This document shows, piece by piece, positions 8,871 through 18,042 of a DNA stretch of 64,000 nucleotides. Position numbers and translations under genes: made by a program. The notes beneath the pieces are model-generated. The model searched no databases. It saw only the letters and a program-made list of their open reading frames with translations, and was not told the DNA's origin. The stretch spans positions 51,978-115,977 of the forward strand of contig NZ_JBGFGN010000116.1 in NCBI RefSeq assembly GCF_041224595.1. The letters run 5' to 3'. The DNA is from Donghicola sp041224595 (lineage in GTDB: Bacteria; Pseudomonadota; Alphaproteobacteria; Rhodobacterales; Rhodobacteraceae). Every line of letters begins with the position of its first letter. The stretch's first letter is position 1.

Positions 8871-9836
8871 TTAATTGACCGGTCGGAAGGCCGCGCCCCA
8901 CGGGAAGCGTCCAACCTTGATTGTTTTCAATGCCTTGCGCTTTGCGACATCAACGACAGTCACGTCTCCTGAAATGCCGTTGGTGGTGAAAAGGCGCGAC
9001 TTGTCCGCGTTAAAGGCCATGTGCCAGACGCGGCGCCCCACTAGAATGTAGTCTTCGACTTCGTAGGTTTCGGCATTCACAACCGCCAAGTGGTTCGACG
9101 GCCCCAAGGCGACATAGGCAAATTTGTCCCCTTCGCCGAGCTCGAAGCCCACTGGCTGAATGCGGTCGGGATGGATGTTTGGCAGCTCAAAGGTGATCTT
9201 GGCCTTCTCTGTCTGGCTGGCGGTGTCGAAAACCGAAATGGACCCGCCGATTTCCGCGCTCACCCACATCTCGGTTCCGTCCTTGACGAATTCTGCGTGT
9301 CGGGGACGGGAGTCGACCAGCGTATTGGCAAAAAGTTCTTGGGTCTCTGTGTCGATCCAATGAGCCATATTCGTCGTTTCAGACGTCGTGATCGCGATCT
9401 TGCCATCAGGCGAGACAGCCATGCCCTCGGGTTCGATACCCACGTCGATTTGTGCGACGACTGTGCGGCTTTCGACATCGACAACCGTGGTGATCGCGTC
9501 GTCTTCGTTCGCGATGTACAGATGCTTGTTATCGGGGTGTAGCACGAACTGTTCGGGGTCTTCGCCAGAGGGAAGGTCGTGCAGAATTTCACCGGTCGTA
9601 GGGTCCATGACTTGGACCGCATCGCTGTCAGACGCGCAGATATAGACGTATTTGTAGTCATGGCTGAACGTGATCCCGCGCGGGCGTTCACCGGTTTCGT
9701 AGGTGTGCGTCACCTCTAGGGTTTCGGTATCAATGACGCTGATGGTGTCGTCTTTTTCATTGCTGACCCAGATTTCATCTGCCAGCGCAGGCTGCGCGGC
9801 CATGGCGGTCACGAGTGCAAGTGTCGAAATTCGCAT
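8871..9836 (-). CDS. PQQ-associated YVTN beta-propeller protein
   Basis: The 321-residue protein has a signal peptide (MRISTLALVTAMAAQPALA) and then seven-bladed propeller repeats of YVTN type, for example IWVSNEKDDTISVIDTET, LYIANEDDAITTVVDVES and FTTNGISGDVTVVDVAK. It matches the periplasmic beta-propeller family found with PQQ-dependent alcohol catabolism genes. The exact role is unproven; it may be a scaffold or electron-transfer partner. Its start lies 1 base after the stop of the binding-protein gene, so they are coupled. Confidence 0.85.
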   Translation of the reverse strand: MRISTLALVTAMAAQPALADEIWVSNEKDDTISVIDTETLEVTHTYETGERPRGITFSHDYKYVYICASDSDAVQVMDPTTGEILHDLPSGEDPEQFVLHPDNKHLYIANEDDAITTVVDVESRTVVAQIDVGIEPEGMAVSPDGKIAITTSETTNMAHWIDTETQELFANTLVDSRPRHAEFVKDGTEMWVSAEIGGSISVFDTASQTEKAKITFELPNIHPDRIQPVGFELGEGDKFAYVALGPSNHLAVVNAETYEVEDYILVGRRVWHMAFNADKSRLFTTNGISGDVTVVDVAKRKALKTIKVGRFPWGAAFRPVN

Positions 9837-9837
9837 T

Positions 9838-11007
9838 TTATTCCTCGAAGGCTGTGCAGGCACTTTCGGGGGCATCCACGCCCAAAGTGTCCAGTTCATT
9901 GTGTTGATGCATGAAACCGGGCAGAGGTGCCTGCATCACAAGCGCCCGTTGCGTGACCAAAGGCACGGCCTGACGCATCTGGCCATTCCACGTACGGAAG
10001 GTCTGGGGGGTGCCTTTGAACCCGCCAAGGGCAAAGTCCTCGGACAGCATGTATCGCCGCAATTCCATCGCATCTGCCTGATTGGTCCGCGTCACCGCTT
10101 CGCCCACGGCGCGGATCGCAGCCCACACGCCATAATCTTCGGGGGTCATGTCGCGACCGGCAATGTCCTGAAACCGCGAATGAAGCTGCGCTGCACCCCA
10201 CTGTTCCACAACGGGGGCCCAAACCTCTGGGACAATCCCTTCGGTGCCTGCGGTGGGGCGCGGGAGCCATGTGTTAAACGGGACATAGCGCCCGAAGTCA
10301 TCCACGGCGTCGGCAATCAACAGGACGTCGTGATCGCGCAAATCCTGCGTAAAGAGCGGCACCTCGGCGGCGGCGTTCCGGCGCATATCCGCATCAAAAG
10401 CCCATGTCTTGGTCGATCCGATGTCCAGCCCGAATTTAGTCGCAGACCTGCGCAGCGCGTCGGCAAAGGCGATGTCGGCAGGATAGGTGCCCTCGATCAT
10501 CGCAAGCCGCGTCCAGCGCTTGAACAGGAAATACTGCATGATCGCGTCCGTCCGCATCGAAAGGGAGGGCGCGGTGTGCAGCACATTCGCGCGGCACTCT
10601 GCATCACGCAAGGCGGTGTCTTCGGCTGTGGCGTTGATGATCAGCGCGTCTTGCGCTTCGGGTAGGTCAGCGATCTGTAGCAGTGCGTCTGCCGGAACAT
10701 CGGTAATCAGAATGCGACGATCTGAAAGGGCGTCCAGGGTAACCCCGATCAGATCGTCGCCCACGGAGAGGTCGTGGATCTCGAGTGAGTAGTTATGCTT
10801 CAGAAAGCGGCCGGTGGTCGCGTTGTCTTCGATTGCCAGTTCGCCGCCCTTGATTCCCAAATCTTCGGGGATTGGATCAAGGTTCGAGAGCGTGGCCACC
10901 CGCTCTGGCGTCATGCGCACAAAACTGATGTCGATATCGAGTGCACTGGCTGCACCAGACCAAAGCGAAACGGCTCCGGCAATCGCTAACAAAAAACGCC
11001 CCGACAT
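9838..11007 (-). CDS. PQQ-associated ABC substrate-binding protein
   Basis: The 389-residue protein has a signal peptide (FLLAIAGAVSLWSGAASA) and a type I periplasmic-binding fold. It matches the substrate-binding-like proteins that accompany PQQ-dependent alcohol dehydrogenases (characteristic VWAAIRAVGEAVTRT and GFKGTPQTFRTWNGQMRQ stretches). Such proteins normally pair with an ATPase and permease, which are not in this window. It is transcribed away from the response regulator with a 170-base gap that contains repeated TGAGA sites. Confidence 0.85.
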   Translation of the reverse strand: MSGRFLLAIAGAVSLWSGAASALDIDISFVRMTPERVATLSNLDPIPEDLGIKGGELAIEDNATTGRFLKHNYSLEIHDLSVGDDLIGVTLDALSDRRILITDVPADALLQIADLPEAQDALIINATAEDTALRDAECRANVLHTAPSLSMRTDAIMQYFLFKRWTRLAMIEGTYPADIAFADALRRSATKFGLDIGSTKTWAFDADMRRNAAAEVPLFTQDLRDHDVLLIADAVDDFGRYVPFNTWLPRPTAGTEGIVPEVWAPVVEQWGAAQLHSRFQDIAGRDMTPEDYGVWAAIRAVGEAVTRTNQADAMELRRYMLSEDFALGGFKGTPQTFRTWNGQMRQAVPLVTQRALVMQAPLPGFMHQHNELDTLGVDAPESACTAFEE

Positions 11008-11053
11008 GATCCCCCCTGCAGAACTCCTCGTTGAAACAAAGCGTAACGCGCTT

Positions 11054-11123
11054 CTCTGAGAGAGTCCTTTGAGAATTCTGAGAAAACTCTGAGATTGGAT
11101 GCGACCATAGTCTCAGCAGAGAC
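11054..11123 (-). promoter_or_regulatory. Repeated TGAGA sites, probable regulator-binding region
   Basis: Four TGAGA units occur at 11057, 11070, 11079 and 11090 (spacings 13, 9 and 11), followed by an inverted repeat GTCTC-AGCA-GAGAC at 11110-11123. OmpR-type regulators bind tandem direct repeats spaced by about one helical turn. The sites lie between the response-regulator gene and the operon 8407-11007, so they are plausible targets of that regulator. This is a visual call. Confidence 0.4.
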
Positions 11124-11177
11124 GAATTTGGTGTGGGCCTCTGACCCATCGGTTCCGTTCGTCGGGTGGGCTGGCGG

Positions 11178-11864
11178 TTAACTGTCCAGAGCAGAGATAT
11201 CCAAACGAAAGCCAAAGCCCCGAACCGTGGTGATCCCCACCGAACTGCCCGCCGCCTTGAGTTTGCGCCGCAAGTAGCTGACATAGACATCAACCACATT
11301 GGTCGTGTGGCTCTCGTCATCGCCCCAGACACGGTCAAGCAGGGTGTCTCTGGACAGGGCCTGCCCGCGTGCCAACATCAGAGCATGGATAAGGGTGTAT
11401 TCACGCATGGTCAGTTCGATCAGCGACGCATCGCAAAAGAGCTGCCGCTGCGCTGTTCGGACCCGAAGATTGCCGAATACCAACTCGTCCTGCGGGGTGT
11501 AGCCGGTCCCGCGACGGATCAAGGCCTCAATGCGCGCGATCATTTCTGCGGTAGAAAAGGGCTTGGTCATATAGTCGTCCGCCCCAAGCCGAAGCCCGCG
11601 GATGATGTCAGCTTCGGAGTCGCGGCAGGTCAGAAACAGGATCGGCGTGGTCACACCGCCCTCGCGCAGTCGCTGGCAAATCTCGAAGCCGGAATAGCTG
11701 GGAAGCATGGCATCCAGAATGATGGCCTTGTGAAAACCGGTGCCTGCGCTGATCAGGCCCGCTTCGCCGTCACTGGCCAAAACAGGTGTTTGGTGGGCGC
11801 TGCGCAGGGCGTCACATATCAAAGAGCCCAGAGACGGATCATCTTCTACCACAAGAATGCTCAT
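11178..11864 (-). CDS. OmpR-family response regulator
   Basis: The 228-residue protein has a receiver domain (acidic pair D8-D9, phospho-acceptor D51 in AIILDAMLP, conserved Thr in LFLTCRD, Lys in DDYMTKPF) and a C-terminal winged helix (TMREYTLIHALMLARG ... NVVDVYVSYLRRKLKA ... VRGFGFRLD). It would bind DNA when phosphorylated by the kinase immediately upstream, 14 bases away. By position it probably controls the PQQ-associated genes that follow. Confidence 0.92.
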   Translation of the reverse strand: MSILVVEDDPSLGSLICDALRSAHQTPVLASDGEAGLISAGTGFHKAIILDAMLPSYSGFEICQRLREGGVTTPILFLTCRDSEADIIRGLRLGADDYMTKPFSTAEMIARIEALIRRGTGYTPQDELVFGNLRVRTAQRQLFCDASLIELTMREYTLIHALMLARGQALSRDTLLDRVWGDDESHTTNVVDVYVSYLRRKLKAAGSSVGITTVRGFGFRLDISALDS

Positions 11865-11878
11865 GCCGCGCCCTTCAA

Positions 11879-13360
11879 TTAATTGCTGCCCGCCTGCGGG
11901 AGCGAAATGTCGAACCGTGCCCCGCCTCCCGCGTCGATCAGGGCAATATGCCCCCCGTGATCCTGTGCGATTTGGCGGGCCATCGCCAGACCGATGCCCG
12001 TGCCGCCCTGATAAAAACTCGTATCCCGATCAAAGACCACCTGCCCCTGCGTGACCCCCGGCCCTTGATCAGAGATACTGACCGTCACCGTCTGGGGAGC
12101 GGCGCTCAGGTGGATGACAAGCGGCGAGGTTTCTGTCGCATAGCGCAATCCGTTCTCGATGATCGCGTCGAACATGCGTGTCAGAGCTTCGCGGTCGCCC
12201 TCGATTTCATAGGGGCCTTGGTCGTCGGTGGTCAGGGTGATCCAGTCGCCCTGTGGCAGCGCCGCCATCTCTGCGACGCGGTTATCCAGCAGCTCTGTCA
12301 ATTCGAGCAGCTGGCTCTGACGCAACAGCCTTCCGTCATCCGAACGCGCCAGCTGTAACAGATCCGAGACGCGGCGCGTGACTTGATCGACCGCGTCAAG
12401 CGCGGCCTCCCGCTTGGTCCGGTCTTCGGACAGAGCTTCTATTGATCCTCTGGCGATGGCCAGAGGCGTCTTGAGACTGTGCCCCAGGTCAGCCAGAAAG
12501 CGTCGCCGCGTTTCGTCGATCTGCTTGAGTTTGGTCGCACTGAGTTGCAGCGCCGCGGTGCGTTCCTCGAGGTCTTGTCTGGTGCGGGACTGCGCAGAGT
12601 GTATTGCGTCCATGCGTTCGGACACCTCTGTCAGGGCCGGCCCGATGGGATCTTGATCGTCTAGCGGCTCTGGGTTGCGATTTTGCGCAAGGGCTGACAG
12701 CGCCTCTGTCCGGCGGCTTTCCCGAAGTGTTTGTTCCCGGCCCCGAACCCAAATCGCTGCGCCCCAAGACGCCAGAGCAAGCCCGAGCAAAACGGTGATC
12801 CAGCGATTGCTTTTCTGCTGAGCGCGGGCAATCGCATCGGACGCGCGCAGGATCTCGTTTTGCTCATCCTCGAGGAAGGCGCTCACGATTTGCGAAATGT
12901 TTGCGCGCTCTGTGTTCAATTGCTCTAGCGCAGAAGTCGTATCCTGCATGATATCCGCAGACTGGCGCAGATTGACCACCCGCCGCCCCGCCGTCAGAGC
13001 GGCCACGGCGGCCTCTCGCAACATGGCGGGCCGCGTGCGTTCCGCGCTTTCTTCGGCTTGTTCAGAGGCGTGAACAAAGTCGATTTCGATCGCGGTCAGT
13101 TGTTCCAGAATGCCCAAGGCGTGCATGGCATCGCGTTCGAACTGATCAAGCCCATCGGTCGCCTGCTGCAAGTCCGGCTCTAGAACCGCCTTGAACAACT
13201 CATCATGCAGACTCCGCCCCAAAATTTCGAGCGCGGCGACCTGCGCAGACGCTTGGGATATCCGCGCTGTCAGATGCTGGACGCGTTGCTCCTGCGTGGC
13301 GGACACAAGGCCCGCGCTGACGAGAGCCGCCAGCACTATCGCTCTGAATAGCCAGATCAA
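11879..13360 (-). CDS. Membrane sensor histidine kinase
   Basis: The 493-residue protein has an N-terminal hydrophobic helix (residues 3-20), a helical periplasmic sensor region of about 165 residues, a second membrane helix (187-204), a DHp domain with phospho-accepting H294 in DLGHSLKTPL, and a HATPase domain with N box (ENGLRYA), G1 (SDQGPGV) and G2 (GGTGIGLAMARQ). The start is a TTG; a stop lies seven codons upstream, so no longer form exists. It forms an operon with the response regulator. The signal is unknown; an alcohol or lanthanide cue would fit the context. Confidence 0.9.
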   Translation of the reverse strand: MIWLFRAIVLAALVSAGLVSATQEQRVQHLTARISQASAQVAALEILGRSLHDELFKAVLEPDLQQATDGLDQFERDAMHALGILEQLTAIEIDFVHASEQAEESAERTRPAMLREAAVAALTAGRRVVNLRQSADIMQDTTSALEQLNTERANISQIVSAFLEDEQNEILRASDAIARAQQKSNRWITVLLGLALASWGAAIWVRGREQTLRESRRTEALSALAQNRNPEPLDDQDPIGPALTEVSERMDAIHSAQSRTRQDLEERTAALQLSATKLKQIDETRRRFLADLGHSLKTPLAIARGSIEALSEDRTKREAALDAVDQVTRRVSDLLQLARSDDGRLLRQSQLLELTELLDNRVAEMAALPQGDWITLTTDDQGPYEIEGDREALTRMFDAIIENGLRYATETSPLVIHLSAAPQTVTVSISDQGPGVTQGQVVFDRDTSFYQGGTGIGLAMARQIAQDHGGHIALIDAGGGARFDISLPQAGSN

Positions 13361-13635
13361 AGGGCGATCTGCCGGTCGCTAAAGCTGCTCGGGACCGAAA
13401 ACCCGAGTCTAAAATGGTTCACCGTCCGCTCTCTTTGCTTTGTTTCGCCGCGTCAGACCGCAAGCCTATGTCCCCCGTTTCCCCCGATACATGCGACTTA
13501 GGTCGCAATCCGCAGCAAGGGGATTTCGACACACGCACGCAAAAGTCCGGATTTCGCGACCTGCGCCTGATCGTTGGATGGGGCTATATAAAGCTCATAT
13601 TTATTAATGACTTTTGTGCCACTCATTCTCCAAAG

Positions 13636-14973
13636 ATGGCAAGATCGAGGTTCAGATTGGGTCGTATGCGGATCGTGGCGTTTGGTGTTGGCTTTGGCCT
13701 GCTGGCTGCTGCCCTGTTGGCGCTCTTGTGGCCCAAGCCCCCAATATATCAGGTTCCCTCCCAGACGTTTCACAGCGTTCTCGTCATACCCGACGCCAAA
13801 GCGAACGAGAGCCTGATGCATCTGGTGTTCCCCTCTGGCGAGGCCGCAAACCCATATGAAGAAGGGCTTGCCCATTATGTTGAGCACCTTGCCTTTCTGA
13901 GTGCGTTTCATACGCCCGCGGCAGGCTGGGACCATCATAGCAACGCATGGACCAGCGCGTTCAGCACCGTGTATCGCCGCGCGATAGGCCCCGAAGGCAT
14001 GGGTTCCGCGCTTCGTGAGCTTACATCCGTGGCCGAACCGATCTCGCTTGAACAGCGCTTCGCGCTCGAGGAAAGGGATATTGTTCTGCGTGAATACGAA
14101 CGGTCCCTCGCCGAGCATACGCTCTACCCTGCGCTGCGTGACGTTGATCAGACCCTTTACGGTGCGGGCGGTCTATCCCGATCTGTGATCGGCGCGCCAA
14201 ATGAGATCGCTGGGTTTTCTTTGGACGACGCCCGCGCGTTACACCAACAAAGCCACAGGCTGTCGCAGGCGACGCTGCTGATCTACGGGGATGTGAACAA
14301 GGCAGAGGTGAAGCAGGCCCTAACACGCCTACCCGCCAGCCCCAAAGAGCAGCGCAGTGTGCCCCCCGTTTGGGTTGCGCCAGCCCCTTTGTCCGATCGG
14401 CGCGCCTACCCGCTGGACGGTTTGACCGAGGGCACGTTTCTCTATCGCAAGATCGTGCCTTTGGGCGACTGCGGAACCCCAGCAGAATGCAGCATGATCC
14501 TCAGGATCGCCTATGCCGCTCTGGACTCAACACGAGAAGGCGGCCTCGCAGGGCCTTTGCGGTTCGACGCGTTTATCGCGCGCCGCTTTTCCCTCGGCCT
14601 CGACATGATCGCAGGCCAATATGCGCTGCTGTCCTTTGAGGCTGCACCGGATACTGGGGTCAGTCTTGCCGAACTGGAACGCGTGTTCTTTGAAACACTC
14701 AAAGGCACGCTTCGGGCAGGCTTGCCCCACGACACGATAGAGCGCACCCGCGCGCGGATCGTTGCGGACCTGGATGACATCCCAGAAGATGCGCGGCCCT
14801 CTCGGACACACGACCACGTGCTTTTCGCCATTTCGACGGCCAATCCGATTGTTCCATTGGTCGAACTCAGGCAGGCCGCAGAGACCGTTTCGACGTTGGA
14901 TGTGAATGCCTTTTTGACAACATTGCTCGGAGACGGGCGAGAGGTCACACGGCTGATCTCGGTAGGAGGATAA
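13636..14973 (+). CDS. M16 family zinc metallopeptidase, active-type subunit
   Basis: The 445-residue protein starts with a membrane-spanning or signal helix (residues 11-32), then an M16 domain with the inverted zinc motif H80-Y-V-E83-H84 and a downstream Glu region EERDIVLRE (E153 as probable third zinc ligand). M16 enzymes cleave peptides inside a clam-shell chamber formed by two half-subunits. The next gene, 1 base away, is the second half, so the pair forms a heterodimeric peptidase in the periplasm or at the membrane. Start: ATG 13636; ATG 13666 is also possible. Confidence 0.85.
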   Translation: MARSRFRLGRMRIVAFGVGFGLLAAALLALLWPKPPIYQVPSQTFHSVLVIPDAKANESLMHLVFPSGEAANPYEEGLAHYVEHLAFLSAFHTPAAGWDHHSNAWTSAFSTVYRRAIGPEGMGSALRELTSVAEPISLEQRFALEERDIVLREYERSLAEHTLYPALRDVDQTLYGAGGLSRSVIGAPNEIAGFSLDDARALHQQSHRLSQATLLIYGDVNKAEVKQALTRLPASPKEQRSVPPVWVAPAPLSDRRAYPLDGLTEGTFLYRKIVPLGDCGTPAECSMILRIAYAALDSTREGGLAGPLRFDAFIARRFSLGLDMIAGQYALLSFEAAPDTGVSLAELERVFFETLKGTLRAGLPHDTIERTRARIVADLDDIPEDARPSRTHDHVLFAISTANPIVPLVELRQAAETVSTLDVNAFLTTLLGDGREVTRLISVGG

Positions 14974-14974
14974 A

Positions 14975-16345
14975 ATGATCAGGTGGATTGTCGCGCTTGT
15001 CTTGGTGCTCGGGCTTGGGTCTTGCAAAGACGATCCGGTCCGAGAGGTCGTTCTGGCTCAGACACCAGAGGGGCGGTCCTTTTATTTTATGGAGGCAAGG
15101 GGAAAAGGTGTCGATCAGGTCGCAATGACCATCGCATGGCCCACAGACTGGGTCTATGACGCGGGCAATAACCCTGCGGTCCCCCACATCGCAGCGCAGA
15201 CCATCCTGAGCGGCGGCACAGAGGATCTTCGTCCCCAAGATGTGATGACGTTTTTCAATGATCACAATGCCTTTGGTCGGTTGGACGCGACGGTAGATCA
15301 TGTGATCGGACGATTGGTGTTTGCCCCCGAAGATCGGCCGCAGGTGATCGCGATCGCCAACGAAATGCTGGTGACACCCCAGCTTGACCCGGACTGGGTG
15401 ACGCGCATGACAGAGGATTTTCGCGCCAGAGTCGAAGACAGCTGGACACAGTCCTCGACCCATATGTGGGTGCTTGCACGGCGGGCCATTTTGGGCGACG
15501 TGCCCATCTGGCGCGGGATTGATCTGCCGGACCGCTCGGTTATCGCGCAGGTCACGCCCGCAGATTTGAAGGCTTGGCACGCCACAACGATTGTTGGGAA
15601 TAACCTGACCATCGTCGTCACAGGCGCCTTGTCCGCTCAGGACGCCGGAGAGGCTGTAGATAGCCTGCTTGCAGGCTTGCCCGACGGACCCGCGGTGCAA
15701 AAGCCCACAACTGAACCCGATTTTGAACCTATCACAGTCTTGCTTCACCGGCCCGAGGCGGAAAAGACCCTCGTTGCCTTCACCGGCGAACTGCCGTCAG
15801 CGGATCGCGGGCACGACTTTGAGACCCATCTCGCGTTGCAGCTCTTTGCCCGCAGTGGCGATGGCCCGCTGTTCGAGGCTGTTCGGACGAATTTACGCGC
15901 CAGCTATGGCTTTGGGGCTTGGTATGCCAACATGAATAGGGCGATCCGCGTGCTGAATATCGCAGGAGAGGTCGAGACAGCCAAACTCCAAGAGACAGTG
16001 GATGTGGTCCGAGAAACGTACTCAGCCTATCGCACGGGTCCAGAGACGCAGGCGTTTGCAGGGATGCGCGACGATCTGGCCGCAGATGTGAAAGAAAACA
16101 CTCAAAACCCTGATGTGGCCGCTGACGTGATACTGCAATTGGCCTTGGACGGTCTGGACCCAGCGCAAGCGACGCCGTTCGAGCAGCAGGTCAAAGAGAT
16201 GACACCACAGGCGCTAACAGACACCCTAACGACCGCCTTTCCAGCCGCGCAGAGCTTGAGCGTGATCGCCGTCAGTGCGGACGCAGACGCCTTGCCCGGC
16301 GCCTGCGTTATCACAGAAATTGCACAGATAGAGCGCTGCAAATAG
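14975..16345 (+). CDS. M16 family peptidase, non-catalytic lipoprotein partner
   Basis: The 456-residue protein has a lipoprotein signal (IVALVLVLGLGSC, lipidated Cys at residue 17) and two M16 halves, but no HxxEH motif: the equivalent region reads NPAVPHIAAQTILSGGTED. The typical R/Y substrate-clamp region NLRASYGFGAWYAN is present. It is the inactive partner of the adjacent M16 enzyme. A strong GGAGGA lies upstream of its ATG, and a hairpin with a T-tract overlaps its end. Confidence 0.85.
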   Translation: MIRWIVALVLVLGLGSCKDDPVREVVLAQTPEGRSFYFMEARGKGVDQVAMTIAWPTDWVYDAGNNPAVPHIAAQTILSGGTEDLRPQDVMTFFNDHNAFGRLDATVDHVIGRLVFAPEDRPQVIAIANEMLVTPQLDPDWVTRMTEDFRARVEDSWTQSSTHMWVLARRAILGDVPIWRGIDLPDRSVIAQVTPADLKAWHATTIVGNNLTIVVTGALSAQDAGEAVDSLLAGLPDGPAVQKPTTEPDFEPITVLLHRPEAEKTLVAFTGELPSADRGHDFETHLALQLFARSGDGPLFEAVRTNLRASYGFGAWYANMNRAIRVLNIAGEVETAKLQETVDVVRETYSAYRTGPETQAFAGMRDDLAADVKENTQNPDVAADVILQLALDGLDPAQATPFEQQVKEMTPQALTDTLTTAFPAAQSLSVIAVSADADALPGACVITEIAQIERCK

Positions 16346-16354
16346 CGCTCTTTT
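16331..16354 (+). terminator. Terminator of M16 operon
   Basis: A 7-bp stem GAGCGCT/AGCGCTC (16331-16337 and 16344-16350) with a 6-base loop is followed by TTTT. It overlaps the last codons of the M16 partner gene, a common arrangement for intrinsic terminators. Confidence 0.55.
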
Positions 16355-16463
16355 CGCAAATCAGCGTATCACAACGGTCCACGCCAAGAGTTCCATTGCA
16401 GGCTGCACCCGAAACTGACCGTTTTGAACCGGTTGCTGGATATAGGGTTGTTTCACGCAGTTC

Positions 16464-17906
16464 TCATCCCCGGTAGCAGGCAATGGTCTGCCAAATCAGC
16501 TTGCCGACCTGCGGGTTCCGGATATCCCCATGCGATCGAATAATCTCGCTGGCATCAATGTAGGCAACCTTGGTTTTCTGTTGCTCCTTGGGGCAATAGC
16601 TGTCCCCCAACCCGTCATAGGGCCAGGTAAAAGGCTCGAATTTCTCTTTTAACGCAGGAGTATCCTGGATCGTCGTGTGGCCGGCCTTTCCACCCACATG
16701 CCGCGCACCGGTCGCGAACCGGGCAATCGGGTTGGCGCGGTCATGTGTGGACCACGTGAGAACCACATCACCGCGTGGGGCGCTGTGATCCTGATAGGGT
16801 GCGCCTTCGCCACTGAACAACCATCTGACTACAGGCACCAGTTCGTAACCGGGGCGAAACCGGTTCGCGCTAAAGGCGCCCTGTAGACCGATCACCAACG
16901 GCCCTTGTCCTGTCCGTGCCGGGGCATCGCGCAGCATATCCGCCGAATAATAGGCCCGCGTGACGATCCGTGCGCCCATAGAGTGGCCGATCGCGACTGT
17001 GCCAATCCCATGCCGGTTCTCGATCCGCGCCAGGATACCGTTCAGAATATGGTTAGCGTAGGAATAGCCGATTTCATCGGCATCCACAGACTTTGCCGCG
17101 TAACTGCCGATGTGCAGCGCCCGATTGGCAATGTCCAGGACAGAGGTTCCGCCCCAAACAGAGGGCCAAGTGATCCCTATCACCAAGGGATCAAAGTTTT
17201 CGCTTCCGCCTGCTGCATTACGCGTGGTCTGGATGATTGCGTTGTACCGTTCAAGCGCTTCGATCTGGTCGTTGTTCCAGCCCATTGATACGAAAAGAAC
17301 ATGTGTAAACGGGCGCTTGTCCTGTGTGGCTTGCCTGATCTCTTGGTCGATCGCCTGCTCCAATCGATCCATCGCAGCCCACCCTTCTGCGTAGAGGTTC
17401 TGCGGCAGTTTCGATGGTGCGCTGTGTGGCTGCTTAACAGGTGTCAGGGCGCTGCCCGAATAACTGTTGTGGAGTTGGCGCACTGAATGGCCGTTCCCTC
17501 GCGGGTCCGGTCCATATTGAAGAATGTGCGAGACGAACATCAGCTTCGGATCACTTAAGGCGCGATCAAATGTCTGTTGCTGGTTCTCCAGATCCTTTGG
17601 CCCTGCGCCCTCTGGTGTACGCCAAGGTTTGCGCAAGAGGGTGTCATTTTCTGGCGTTTTCTCCGAATAGCCAATCAAGGCGCGGGGGGCTTTCTCAATC
17701 CCGACAATGAACCCGCGATGGGCCAATGGCATGGAATGCGGCTCGTTCAGCAAGGCATGGTATCGCGAGATGACGCCATCTGTCCGCACGGCCTTTTCTT
17801 CCGAGGCTGGTACATGCCTGTCAGTGGGAGCGGAGCAACCGAATATAAATCCCATAAGCCCAAGCGCGGCCAAAAACCGCGTCCCGTTTGGAAATAGAAA
17901 ACGCAT
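16464..17906 (-). CDS. Alpha/beta-hydrolase-like lipoprotein
   Basis: The 480-residue protein has a lipobox (GLMGFIFGC, lipidated Cys at residue 24) and a C-terminal alpha/beta-hydrolase core: the nucleophile elbow GHSMGARIV is clear, preceded by VLFVSMGWNND and VIGITWPSVWG strands. It resembles DUF900-like serine hydrolases. It should be a membrane-anchored periplasmic esterase or lipase of unknown substrate. It converges on the M16 operon and has no same-strand partner nearby. Confidence 0.7.
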   Translation of the reverse strand: MRFLFPNGTRFLAALGLMGFIFGCSAPTDRHVPASEEKAVRTDGVISRYHALLNEPHSMPLAHRGFIVGIEKAPRALIGYSEKTPENDTLLRKPWRTPEGAGPKDLENQQQTFDRALSDPKLMFVSHILQYGPDPRGNGHSVRQLHNSYSGSALTPVKQPHSAPSKLPQNLYAEGWAAMDRLEQAIDQEIRQATQDKRPFTHVLFVSMGWNNDQIEALERYNAIIQTTRNAAGGSENFDPLVIGITWPSVWGGTSVLDIANRALHIGSYAAKSVDADEIGYSYANHILNGILARIENRHGIGTVAIGHSMGARIVTRAYYSADMLRDAPARTGQGPLVIGLQGAFSANRFRPGYELVPVVRWLFSGEGAPYQDHSAPRGDVVLTWSTHDRANPIARFATGARHVGGKAGHTTIQDTPALKEKFEPFTWPYDGLGDSYCPKEQQKTKVAYIDASEIIRSHGDIRNPQVGKLIWQTIACYRG

Positions 17907-18042
17907 AGCAAAATAGTTGTTTTGAAAATTATCCTCTCAGCTTATGCGAGAAGTTGCACATAGCAAGTACTATCTGCCAGCGAGTGTCGCGTTTTCTGGC
18001 CTGCAGGGGGCAGTTCTATGTAGAATTCTGGCTCTGCGCCTG

